Positions 1-7,253 of a DNA stretch of 25,009 bases are shown here, in pieces. This stretch comes from an uncultured bacterium (GTDB lineage: Bacteria > Actinomycetota > Coriobacteriia > Coriobacteriales > Coriobacteriaceae), in contig CAJMST010000027.1 in assembly GCA_905216145.1 (NCBI GenBank), positions 1 to 25,009 on the forward strand, read 5' to 3'. The notes below the pieces were generated by a model that worked only from the letters and a program-made list of their open reading frames with translations, did not search any database and was not told the origin of the DNA. Within the stretch, counting starts at the first letter, position 1. Each line of letters starts with the position of its first letter. The translations under genes and the position numbers were made by a program.

Positions 1-194
1 CCGCACCGGCCCCCGCCGCCGCACCCGCGGCCGGCACGTGGACCTGCAGCTGCGGTGCCACCAACACCGGCAAGTTCTGCTCCGAGTGCGGCAGTCCCGC
101 GCCCGCCCCCGCACCGGCCAAGTGGTTCTGCCCCAACTGCGGTAGCGAAAACGGCGGCAAGTTCTGCAGCAACTGCGGAACGCCCAGGCCCTAG
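1..194 (+). CDS. C-terminal end of a double zinc-ribbon protein (partial)
   Basis: The frame open from the window start to the TAG at 192-194 encodes an Ala/Pro-rich linker, then two small zinc ribbons. The first has C-S-C-G with FCSECG, and the second has FCPNCG with FCSNCG. A second APAPAPA linker joins them. Paired CxxC knuckles with this spacing are typical of zinc-ribbon tails on bacterial SPFH/virion-core-like or other membrane-associated proteins, but the N-terminal domain is outside the window, so the protein cannot be named. The eight ribbon cysteines are all present. The coding sense of the fragment is clear; the parent family is unknown. Confidence 0.8.
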   Translation, partial: APAPAAAPAAGTWTCSCGATNTGKFCSECGSPAPAPAPAKWFCPNCGSENGGKFCSNCGTPRP

Positions 195-212
195 CGCCCC
201 TAACTGGTAATG

Positions 213-236
213 AGCGGGGGATCCGCCACCCCCGCT
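213..236 (+). terminator. Hairpin after the zinc-ribbon gene
   Basis: AGCGGGGG and CCCCCGCT form a perfect 8-bp stem with an 8-nt loop, 19 nt after the stop codon. The following T content is low (GCCTTCTATGGG), so it is a probable but weak intrinsic terminator. Confidence 0.45.
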
Positions 237-272
237 GCCTTCTATGGGTTTCGTTCGATGAAGGAGGACACC

Positions 273-1115
273 ATGAAGACAACGTTCAAAAAGTCCGTAC
301 TCGCATTTCTGACATGCGTCCTGGCGCTCGCCTTTGCCCTGACGGGCTGCAGCGGCGGCGGCAAGGACCCCAAGGCCAACTTCGTCGGCAGCTGGGAACT
401 CTCGGGTGGAACCGTGGATGGCGAAGAGCTGACCGATGAGTACATGAAGATGCTCGAGGATTGGGGTGTCCACTGTGTTCTGATTCTCGATGAGGACGGT
501 ACAGGTGCCCTCGACCTGTTCCTTGAAGTCATGGACCTTAAATGGGAGGCAAAGGACGCCACCACCGTAACCATCACCGCCGAAGACGAGTCGCATGACA
601 TGAAGCTCAAGGACGGCAAACTCATCCTCGAAGAAGATGACGGCAATCTTGTCTTTACCAAGTCCGACAAGGACCTGTCCGGTACGGTGAAGAAGGATCG
701 CGAGGCGGCCGAGAAGGAAGAAGAGATCGATGAGGCCGTCGAAGACGAAGATGTCCAGAGCGTCGAAATCTCCCCCGCCGTCACCGTCGCCGATGACGAC
801 CTGTGCACCATCACCATCACCGAGAAGTTCAAGGACGACTGGGGCGACATCGGCTTTGTCGTCAACATCACCAACAAGAGCGACAAGGACCTGACCTTCT
901 ACGCCCCCACCGGCAAGACCAACGTCAACGGCACCATGAAGGAAGCCTGGTTCTCGGCTCACCTGATGCCCGGCACCAACGCCACCGAAGAGTTCACCTT
1001 CTCGAACGGCACACTCGATAGCCTTGACGACCTCGTCAACACGACCATCGGCATCGATGCCTACCTGACCGATTCCTACGAGGACGTCGCCTCCTACAGC
1101 GCAACCATCGCGTAA
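273..1115 (+). CDS. Secreted lipoprotein, acidic, unknown function
   Basis: 280-residue lipoprotein. The ATG at 273 is chosen over an upstream in-frame ATG at 210 because AAGGAGGA lies just before it and a classical lipoprotein signal follows: basic start (MKTTFKK), hydrophobic stretch, and lipobox LTGC with the lipidated Cys at residue 26. The mature part begins with a short GSWE-containing beta-rich region of lipocalin-like appearance (about 35-130). A highly charged Lys/Glu/Asp linker (about 140-175) follows, and then a C-terminal beta domain (about 180-280) resembling the immunoglobulin-like domains found on Gram-positive lipoproteins. No catalytic motif is visible. It should be anchored to the outer face of the membrane. 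It has its own terminator and sits tail to tail with the signalling operon. Confidence 0.85.
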   Translation: MKTTFKKSVLAFLTCVLALAFALTGCSGGGKDPKANFVGSWELSGGTVDGEELTDEYMKMLEDWGVHCVLILDEDGTGALDLFLEVMDLKWEAKDATTVTITAEDESHDMKLKDGKLILEEDDGNLVFTKSDKDLSGTVKKDREAAEKEEEIDEAVEDEDVQSVEISPAVTVADDDLCTITITEKFKDDWGDIGFVVNITNKSDKDLTFYAPTGKTNVNGTMKEAWFSAHLMPGTNATEEFTFSNGTLDSLDDLVNTTIGIDAYLTDSYEDVASYSATIA

Positions 1116-1165
1116 CGGCACGTAACATCAGCCGCGGGTTGGCGGACACATCCGCGCACATGTCA

Positions 1166-1200
1166 GGCGGGGCCGCAGGAGTTGATCCTGCGGCCCCGCC
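1166..1200. terminator. Bidirectional terminator between the lipoprotein and response regulator genes
   Basis: A perfect 15-bp GC-rich stem (1166-1180 with 1186-1200) and a 5-nt loop lie 50 nt after the lipoprotein stop and 25 nt after the response regulator stop on the other strand. The T tract is short (GCTTTAT) on the plus side. The tail-to-tail position supports use in both directions. Confidence 0.75.
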
Positions 1201-1225
1201 GCTTTATGCCGATGCGTAACGAGCG

Positions 1226-1846
1226 CTAGCGCTCCATGTTGGGAACGATGCTGCCCTCCGTTACTGCGCGCACGGCCAAGCGCATGATGTTGTCGTAGCC
1301 GGTCTTATTGAGAATCTCCGAGATGCGACGCTTGATGGTGCCCTCGCTCATAAACAGCTCGGCGGCGATCTCGCGACGACTTTTGCCCTCGCAGGCAAGG
1401 CGCAAAATCGACAGCTCGACATCGTCGAGGGCCGCCGTGCCCGAGAAGATGCTCTCGGGAGGCTTGGGAAACGTGCAGTAACCCGCCAGCGTGGAACGCA
1501 TCACGGCGAACAGTTCATCGATACCGACGTTCTTGTACACAAAGCTGTCGACGCCCGCCTCGCGTGCCTGGTCCACAAAGGTGATCTCGGGCATACCCGT
1601 CATGATAATGACGCGGCACTCGGGCAGTTGTTCTTTAATGCGCGCCGCCGCCACGATGCCGTTGGAATCGTGCTCGGTGCACACATCCATCAGTATCATG
1701 TCCGGACGCTCCTTGAGCACAACGTCCAAAGCATTCGAGGCGTCGGCAATCGCGGCGACAACGGTCATGTCGGGCTGGTCGCCCACGGAACGCGCCAGGC
1801 TCTCGCGCAAGATAGCCTGGTCTTCGACGATTAACACGCGGATCAT
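1226..1846 (-). CDS. LuxR/NarL-family response regulator
   Basis: 206 residues with an N-terminal receiver and a C-terminal LuxR-type helix-turn-helix. Receiver residues are in place: acidic pair E8/D9, phospho-acceptor D54 in ILMDV, T83 in IIMTG and K105 in FVYKN. The HTH covers about 140-200 (CEGKSRREIAAELFMSEGTI). A phosphorelay from the adjacent kinase to DNA binding is the expected role. The ATG is preceded by AAAGGAG and overlaps the kinase stop as ATGA, so translation is probably coupled. It is the last gene of the three-gene operon and is followed by a shared terminator. Target genes cannot be read from the window. Confidence 0.93.
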   Translation of the reverse strand: MIRVLIVEDQAILRESLARSVGDQPDMTVVAAIADASNALDVVLKERPDMILMDVCTEHDSNGIVAAARIKEQLPECRVIIMTGMPEITFVDQAREAGVDSFVYKNVGIDELFAVMRSTLAGYCTFPKPPESIFSGTAALDDVELSILRLACEGKSRREIAAELFMSEGTIKRRISEILNKTGYDNIMRLAVRAVTEGSIVPNMER

Positions 1847-3342
1847 GAGCTTCTCCTTTGGACCGTGGCATTGGAGGCGAGCGGGATGGACACCGTAAGC
1901 GTGAAGGGCGGGGCGGTGTGGACTTCCAGGCTGCCGCCCAGATTCTGTGCGACATGCCTCATACCTGGGATACCCGTTCCCTCGCGATACGATACGGGTG
2001 CAGGCGCGCCGTCGTTAGAAACGGCCATCCGCGCAACAGCGCCGTCTTCCGACGTCTCCTGCCGCAGGCGCACATGGACCTGATGGGCTTGTGCATGCTT
2101 GGTGGCATTGGTCGAGGCCTCGCGGATAATCTGCAGAAAGGCTGCGGCGACACGCGTGTCGCTTGGCAGCTCGCCCTCCACATCGATCTGCACGCTCACC
2201 AGGCCAAAGGCATGGACGATATCGCCCAGTTGCTCTGCCGGTTCGGTGTCGCCCCCGCTGCGCAGATCGGCAGCGATTGAGCGCAGCAGCGGGTCGATCT
2301 GCTCGAGTGACTCGTCATCCAGGCGCCCCTCCTCCAGATAACGATGGAGGATGGACAGACGCTGCCCGATCACGTCGTGCACGCGAGCGCGCATACGCAG
2401 ATAGGCCGCATTGTCAGCAACTTTTTTGACTTCTTCGATCTGGGCTTGGAGCTCTTGGCCCGCAAGCTCAAGCAGGTGGTTGGCTTGCGCCAGGCGATCA
2501 TGAGCATGCGCATACTCTGTTACATCCAGGCCGATAATGCGCTCGAAGAGGCGGCCCGAAACCATAACGTCATCGTGCACAAACAAGCGAATCTCGGCGG
2601 GAGAAACCTCGACCACAACGCGCGCCTCACCAAAACGGTCCAGACTAATACGCACGCGGTTCTGGCTGCTTTCGGGCATTTGCATGCTGAGTTTGCGCAG
2701 GTCGTTCCATGTTCCGCTCATATCGCCTAGGTCGGTGGGCATATGAAGCTCCACCAGGTTTTTTCGCATGCAGCGGTTCATGAGCAGCGGACGGCCCCTC
2801 GGGTCTAGATACAGGATGCCCACGGGAATCACGTTGATGGTCTCGATCGTCGAGAACATGGTGATATCCTCCTGGCGGTTACGGACGTCCATCAAGAGCG
2901 CCGCAATGGAGCGGAACAGGAAAAACGCTCCCTCTGCGATAAGGACAACGGTCCACGCCGAGCCCATGGCAAGCACCACCGGCGGTGTCACGGCGGCAAT
3001 GAGCAGCAGCTCGGCCAGCATGACTGGACGACGATAGTGCACCATAAGCACCACGCCGTAGGCAAAGATCACGGCATTGAGCCACAGCGCTCCGCCCATT
3101 GCCCTGGCGCAAACGTCAAGCGGCGCCACCAGATACGAGCCAGACGACGCGAACAAGATGAGCGCCGAAATCATCAGGTGAAGCACAAGGCTCGCCTCGT
3201 AGGCGCAAATCACCTTACGGTTATAGGACGAGCGGCGCGATGAAATGAGCGGAACGTGGATCGTCTGCAGGCACGCAGCCAGGGCAAAGACAACATCGAG
3301 CGCAACGATTTGGGGAAGAATAAGCGAAATCTGCATCGTCAC
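1843..3342 (-). CDS. Membrane sensor histidine kinase (HisKA_3/NarX-type)
   Basis: 499 residues from a GTG that overlaps the upstream stop as GTGA; an ATG two codons later is an alternative start. The N-terminal 150 residues form several hydrophobic spans. A PAS-like region (about 160-275) and a coiled coil (about 280-310) follow. The dimerisation helix contains RVHDVIGQRLSIL, with phospho-acceptor H322 in the HD context of the HisKA_3 class. The ATP-binding domain shows an N-box (REASTNATKHA, N412), a DG near 445 and a G-box GTGIPGMR (456-463). It should autophosphorylate and pass phosphate to the response regulator encoded next. The signal is unknown. Confidence 0.92.
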   Translation of the reverse strand: MTMQISLILPQIVALDVVFALAACLQTIHVPLISSRRSSYNRKVICAYEASLVLHLMISALILFASSGSYLVAPLDVCARAMGGALWLNAVIFAYGVVLMVHYRRPVMLAELLLIAAVTPPVVLAMGSAWTVVLIAEGAFFLFRSIAALLMDVRNRQEDITMFSTIETINVIPVGILYLDPRGRPLLMNRCMRKNLVELHMPTDLGDMSGTWNDLRKLSMQMPESSQNRVRISLDRFGEARVVVEVSPAEIRLFVHDDVMVSGRLFERIIGLDVTEYAHAHDRLAQANHLLELAGQELQAQIEEVKKVADNAAYLRMRARVHDVIGQRLSILHRYLEEGRLDDESLEQIDPLLRSIAADLRSGGDTEPAEQLGDIVHAFGLVSVQIDVEGELPSDTRVAAAFLQIIREASTNATKHAQAHQVHVRLRQETSEDGAVARMAVSNDGAPAPVSYREGTGIPGMRHVAQNLGGSLEVHTAPPFTLTVSIPLASNATVQRRSS

Positions 3343-5222
3343 TCACCCGCCCTCGGCATCAAGACGATCATGCGCAGCTGGCCGGGCTCGCCCTCAAGGC
3401 GATATGCCACGTTGCGCCCTTGCAAAGCGCTTTCGAGCTCTTGCGCAGCGGGCGTCTGCGAAAGATCTGCATCATCGTTGGAAAAAAGCGTGGCGCGCAG
3501 CTCGACACTGCATCGATCATGGTCGCCCAAGTGATACATAAGCGCCGGATGGTCGGTGGTGTAGGCAAAAAACGCAAAGTCATACACGCAGTCGTACAGG
3601 GCGCTTACCGTACTGGCGTGCAACGGGCGCCGTATGGCGATAATCGAGGCGCAATCGATATCGATGGTGCGCAGGTCGCTTGCGAGCTCGTTGGCAATGA
3701 GCTGAATGCGGTCGCGATCAAAACCGCTCTCCCCGTGCTGTGCCAACGTGAGCGACCCCTTGCGCTTGCAATAGGCGACGAGCATCTTGGCGCGCTGCAG
3801 CATGCGGTAGCGCTCGTGCGAAGACGCTTCGTCGGTCAACGGCGGCAGCGAGCTCAGCAGGTCGTACATCCCTTCGAGCGCGCGGGCAAGCGCTTGGTCC
3901 ACGTCTTGGACCAACAAGGTCTCGGCCTCTTGATCTGCCAAATGCGTCTTAAGGTCGTAGTCGGCGGCGAGCAGCTCGTTTTGACGCTGCAACTCCATGC
4001 GACGATGTGCCAGCTCACGGTTAAGCTCGTTGAGCTCCGACACGTCTTGGGCAAGCAGGGCCGATCCGCCCAGCAGTGGGAAGGCACGGTACATTACATC
4101 GGGATCGGACGCCACGGCAAAGGCATGAACGCGCCCGCGCTCCTGGACCCGCAACTCCTCGCGCACGCCTACCGGCATTGGCTTTGACACTGGCGTGGCA
4201 TAGACTTCCTGCAGGTCGCGCGTTAGAACTTTGAGGTCAAGCGGCAAGGTGCCGAAAATACCGGCGATGCCGTGATATGACGGAATGACACCGCAATCGA
4301 GACAGATTTCCATCGCCACCACGCACAGGACGCAATAGACGAGCGAAAAGTTGAGCCTCCATGCCCAGGGCACGCGCAACGCATACGAGACGGCAAAGAA
4401 TGCGCCACCCAGCAGTACGAGCGCCGCCGTACCCGAGAAACGCTGGATGCGAAAGGACGAGGACCGGCCCACCAGGATAAAAAAGGCCACGAAGTTAAAG
4501 GCCGTCCACACTAAGACGGCGAAATAACCCCAGCCGTACGTGTAATCGTTGCTCCAGGTGTCGCTCGTACGGTCAAAGCGGAAGACCTGCTGGTGAAAAT
4601 CGTTGGTGAGCACAAATCCGATAAGCAGGATGGCCACAATCCACAGCGCGGCGCAGTAGCGGCGACCCAGGCGGTGTTGCTCCAAGCCCGCAAGGCGCAG
4701 ACCACACAACTGGTAGAGCAGCGGAATGAGCGTCATGGGCACGTAGTACAGGTACCACAGCACGGTGGCATAGAACGGCGTGAACGACTTGTACTTGAGA
4801 ATGACTTCGATCATCCACAGGGCGCAGATGGTGGCGATGGCAACAAGGCGGCGGCGCAACACATAGTCCAAACAGCGCAGATAGACCGATACGCCCCAAA
4901 TCGAAAATGCAATTGCGGCAACAAGCAGCGGGAGAGAGCTCGAATGGACGAGCGCATCCACGACCTCTTCGGACACCTCGCTATAGGCGGGCACGGCGTT
5001 AGAAAGTTTGGGGTCGAAGGCGAACAGCGACGGCAAGACCGCCAAAAACATGAGGAACAGCGCGGTGATGACACCGGCGATAGCAAAGACGCGGTGGCGG
5101 TACACCTGATGTGTTATGCCAACAAGGAATCGCGGCATGGCGAAGAGCCTGCCGCCCCTGGGATCCGCCACCGGCGCGGATCGGGCGGCCGCATGGCCGA
5201 TATGTCGCTCGCGGGTACCCAT
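3339..5222 (-). CDS. 7TM-type membrane protein with degenerate histidine-kinase-like C-terminus
   Basis: About 627 residues if the ATG at 5222 is used. ATGs at 5309 and 5138 are alternatives, and none has a strong ribosome binding site. A TACACT box lies just upstream of 5222, which would fit a near-leaderless transcript. The N-terminal half carries about seven to eight hydrophobic spans like the histidine kinase N-terminal 7TM module. A PAS-like segment and a coiled coil follow (Leu-Asn-Arg-Glu-rich, near DVSELNELNRELAHR). The C-terminal 200 residues have the length and helix pattern of a DHp plus ATPase fold, but I find no phospho-acceptor HD/HE motif, N-box or G-box. It probably senses a signal and partners the active kinase encoded directly downstream. 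Confidence 0.82.
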   Translation of the reverse strand: MGTRERHIGHAAARSAPVADPRGGRLFAMPRFLVGITHQVYRHRVFAIAGVITALFLMFLAVLPSLFAFDPKLSNAVPAYSEVSEEVVDALVHSSSLPLLVAAIAFSIWGVSVYLRCLDYVLRRRLVAIATICALWMIEVILKYKSFTPFYATVLWYLYYVPMTLIPLLYQLCGLRLAGLEQHRLGRRYCAALWIVAILLIGFVLTNDFHQQVFRFDRTSDTWSNDYTYGWGYFAVLVWTAFNFVAFFILVGRSSSFRIQRFSGTAALVLLGGAFFAVSYALRVPWAWRLNFSLVYCVLCVVAMEICLDCGVIPSYHGIAGIFGTLPLDLKVLTRDLQEVYATPVSKPMPVGVREELRVQERGRVHAFAVASDPDVMYRAFPLLGGSALLAQDVSELNELNRELAHRRMELQRQNELLAADYDLKTHLADQEAETLLVQDVDQALARALEGMYDLLSSLPPLTDEASSHERYRMLQRAKMLVAYCKRKGSLTLAQHGESGFDRDRIQLIANELASDLRTIDIDCASIIAIRRPLHASTVSALYDCVYDFAFFAYTTDHPALMYHLGDHDRCSVELRATLFSNDDADLSQTPAAQELESALQGRNVAYRLEGEPGQLRMIVLMPRAGE

Positions 5223-5289
5223 AGTGCTTTTAGTGTACCGACAGGCAGGCTCAAAAAACGGGCCGCATGTCCCAAAATCCGTAGACGGC

Positions 5290-5328
5290 AAAGCGCCCGA
5301 CGAGCACAAACTGCTCGCCGGGCGCTTT
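5290..5328 (-). terminator. Hairpin downstream of the GH1 gene
   Basis: AAAGCGCCCG (5290-5299) pairs with CGGGCGCTTT (5319-5328), and GAGCA/TGCTC pairs inside. On the minus strand the last arm ends CGCTTTGCC, a short T run. It lies about 160 nt past the glucosidase stop and just before the signalling operon, so it probably separates the two transcripts. Confidence 0.55.
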
Positions 5329-5349
5329 GGTTAGGAGACTATGATTGCC

Positions 5350-5498
5350 GGGAAAGCCTAGGACAGGTCTGTAAGATTTGAGTCTAGGGTTTTCCAGGTG
5401 CCGTAGATTGGGTCGAATGGGGAGCGCCGCGTACTTAAGGTACGCAAGCGACGAATGAGGCCCAAGGTACGGTGGTTGGGAAAGCCTAGGCCAGATCT
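5350..5498. repeat. Direct repeat duplicating the 3' end of the GH1 gene
   Basis: The 21-nt segments 5350-5370 and 5478-5498 match at 19 positions and lie 128 nt apart. The second spans the real glucosidase stop (minus-strand reading D-L-A-stop plus the bases after it). The first reads D-L-S-stop on the same strand, followed by the same bases. This looks like a tandem duplication, or a scar of a lost neighbouring paralogue. Confidence 0.6.
5384..5490 (+). repeat. Long imperfect inverted repeat around the GH1 stop codon
   Basis: Two 51-nt arms (5384-5434 and 5440-5490) flank a TTAAG loop. The inner 6 bp (GCGTAC/GTACGC) are perfect. In the outer 31 positions 27 pair if G-U is allowed, and all five G-U pairs arise only when the plus strand is read as RNA. 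The glucosidase stop codon lies inside the right arm. It resembles a BIME/MITE-like interspersed element or a structured RNA. No protein assignment is made. Confidence 0.6.
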
Positions 5499-6916
5499 TC
5501 GCCGTTGGAAGCGATTACCTTCTTGTACCAGTCGAAGCTCTTCTTCTTGGAGCGCTTGAGGGTACCGTTGCCGGCGTCGTCACGGTCGACGTAGATGAAG
5601 CCGTAGCGCTTGGACATCTCGCCCGTGCCGGCCGAGACCAGGTCGATCGGACCCCAGGTGGTGTAGCCCAGCAGGTCGACGCCGTCCTCGGTCACCGCGT
5701 CGCGCATCGCGGCAATGTGCTGGCGCAGGTAATCGATGCGGTAATCGTCGTTGATGGAGCCGTCCTCCTCAACAACGTCCTTGGCGCCAAGACCGTTCTC
5801 GACCACGAACAGCGGCTTCTGATAGCGGTCGTACAGGTCGTTGATGGTGATGCGAAAGCCCAGCGGGTCGATGGCCCAGCCCCACTGGCTCTGCTGCAGA
5901 TAGGGGTTCTTGGCGCCGGCGAAGGCGTTGCCCTGGGTCTTCTCGACATCGGGATTATCGGCACCGGCGGAGCAGCGAGTGGAGTAGTAGCTAAAGCTGA
6001 TGAAGTCGACGGTGTTGTCGGCCAGGATCTCGCGGTCCTCGTCGGTCATGCCCACATCGATACCCAGACGCTCGAGCTTCTTGACGGCATAGGCCGGGTA
6101 ATAGCCACGGCTCTGGACGTCGACGAAGAAGTAGTTGTCCTGGTTGTCGAGCTGGGCCTGGCGCACATCGCCCGGGCGACAGCTGTAGGGGTAGTAGGTG
6201 CCGGCAGCGAGCATGCAGCCGATCTTGACCTCGGGGTCGATCTCGTGGGCGATCTTGGTGGCCCAAGCGCTGGCGACGAGCTCGTTGTGGGCGGCCAGAT
6301 ACTCAACGGCCTCCTTGTTCTCGCCCTCCTCAAAGACCAGGCCGGCACCCATAAACGGCAGGTGCAGGATCATATTGATCTCGTTAAAGGTGAGCCAGTA
6401 CTTCACCAGGCCCTTGTAGCGGGTGAAGATTGTGGTCGCGAGGTTCTTGTAGAAGTCGATGAGCTTGCGGTTGCGCCAGCCGCCGTACTCCTTGATGAGG
6501 TGAATCGGGCAGTCAAAGTGCGTGATGGTCACGAGGGGCTCGATGCCGTACTTTTGGCACTCGCGGAACACGTCCTCGTAGAAGGCCAGGCCGGCCTCGT
6601 TGGGCTCGGTCTCGTCGCCGTTGGGGAAGATGCGGGTCCAAGCAAGGCTCATGCGGAAGGTCTTAAAGCCCATCTCGGCAAAGAGGGCGATGTCCTCCTT
6701 GTAGTGATGGTAGAAATCGATGCCGGTCTGCGCCGGGTAGTAAAAGCCGTCCTCGAAGTCGAGCATCTTACGCTGGCCGGAAACCACCGCGCGGCGCTCG
6801 GGGCCGTGCGGGGCTACATCCACGTTAGCCAGGCCGCGGCCATCCACGTCGTAGGCACCCTCGCACTGGTTGGCGGCCGTCGCGCCGCCCCACAGGAAGT
6901 CTTTACGGAAAGCCAT
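5486..6916 (-). CDS. GH1 6-phospho-beta-glucosidase
   Basis: 476 residues, the normal GH1 length. It hydrolyses 6-phospho-beta-glucosides (cellobiose-6-P, salicin-6-P or arbutin-6-P type) delivered by PTS import, releasing glucose-6-phosphate in the cytoplasm. The N-terminus FLWGGATAANQCEGA is the family signature. The acid/base is E179 (LTFNEIN) and the nucleophile E373 (VVENGLG). The loop SAGTGEMSKRYGF (428-440), with Ser, Lys and Tyr, is the phosphate-binding signature that separates 6-phospho-beta-glucosidases from plain beta-glucosidases. The ATG is preceded by AAAGGA. A promoter and a dyad operator lie directly upstream. No PTS permease gene is adjacent, so its sugar transporter must be elsewhere. 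bglA or ascB naming would be a guess. Confidence 0.95.
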   Translation of the reverse strand: MAFRKDFLWGGATAANQCEGAYDVDGRGLANVDVAPHGPERRAVVSGQRKMLDFEDGFYYPAQTGIDFYHHYKEDIALFAEMGFKTFRMSLAWTRIFPNGDETEPNEAGLAFYEDVFRECQKYGIEPLVTITHFDCPIHLIKEYGGWRNRKLIDFYKNLATTIFTRYKGLVKYWLTFNEINMILHLPFMGAGLVFEEGENKEAVEYLAAHNELVASAWATKIAHEIDPEVKIGCMLAAGTYYPYSCRPGDVRQAQLDNQDNYFFVDVQSRGYYPAYAVKKLERLGIDVGMTDEDREILADNTVDFISFSYYSTRCSAGADNPDVEKTQGNAFAGAKNPYLQQSQWGWAIDPLGFRITINDLYDRYQKPLFVVENGLGAKDVVEEDGSINDDYRIDYLRQHIAAMRDAVTEDGVDLLGYTTWGPIDLVSAGTGEMSKRYGFIYVDRDDAGNGTLKRSKKKSFDWYKKVIASNGEDLA

Positions 6917-6933
6917 ACATCGATCCTTTCACA

Positions 6934-6971
6934 CGCTGTTTGTCGTGATTTCAGTATCCCTGCAAACAGCG
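6934..6971. promoter_or_regulatory. Dyad operator upstream of the GH1 gene
   Basis: CGCTGTTTG (6934-6942) and CAAACAGCG (6963-6971) are perfect inverted copies, centre to centre about 29 bp apart (nearly three helical turns). They bracket the -10 box of the gene's promoter. This fits a dimeric repressor or an RNA hairpin at the transcript start. The regulator is not in the window. Confidence 0.6.
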
Positions 6972-6981
6972 CGTCGCTCAA
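6953..6981 (-). promoter_or_regulatory. Sigma-70-type promoter of the GH1 gene
   Basis: On the minus strand TTGAGC (6976-6981) is followed by exactly 17 nt and GATACT (6953-6958). Transcription would start near 6946 and give a leader of about 30 nt to the ATG at 6916. Confidence 0.65.
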
Positions 6982-7064
6982 CGGCAACGGCGCAGGTCGA
7001 CACTTCTTTTCGCTCGCGGGCACCCGCCAGTCGCCCTCGTCTGACACTTTTTGATACCCGCCTG

Positions 7065-7100
7065 CCCCAACCACCACAGGCACCTTTGTGGCGGTTGGGG
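7065..7100. terminator. Strong stem-loop between the DUF4867 and GH1 genes
   Basis: CCCCAACCACCACA (7065-7078) pairs with TGTGGCGGTTGGGG (7087-7100) with one mismatch, around an 8-nt loop. Neither side has a long T tract. It probably helps end the DUF4867 transcript before the GH1 promoter. Confidence 0.5.
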
Positions 7101-7106
7101 CCCGTT

Positions 7107-7246
7107 TGTCTCAATCTGTAACAGTTAGGCCGTCAAAACCGGGCCTGGTGTTACAGATCGAGATTGTTAGGCCTGTCCCCTACGGTTTGTCTAAATCTGT
7201 AACAAGTAGAGACGATTTAGCCCGCTAGATGTTACAGATCGAGACA
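7107..7246. repeat. Two tandem hairpin modules with TCTGTAACA/TGTTACAGA arms
   Basis: Module 1 has arms at 7107-7123 and 7149-7164, and module 2 at 7188-7204 and 7230-7246. Within each module the arms (TGTCTCAATCTGTAACA type and TGTTACAGATCGAGACA type) are near-perfect inverted copies around different inner sequences. The 337-nt gap 6917-7253 holds these modules, the stem-loop at 7065-7100 and the GH1 promoter, and I see no gene in it. Confidence 0.7.
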
Positions 7247-7253
7247 GAAGATT

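Noticed and set aside
803..1021. Plus-strand frame starting with a run of five histidines, like an engineered His tag
   Set aside because: It is the alternate-frame reading of an Ile/Thr strand in the natural lipoprotein (ACCATC repeats); no vector sequence surrounds it.
5717..7054. 445-codon plus-strand frame opposite the GH1 gene, rich in Val/Leu/Gly
   Set aside because: It is the mirror of a well-supported GH1 gene and has no recognisable motif or ribosome binding site.
7107..7246. CRISPR-like array
   Set aside because: Only two modules, the arms are inverted and not direct, the spacing is unequal and there are no cas genes.
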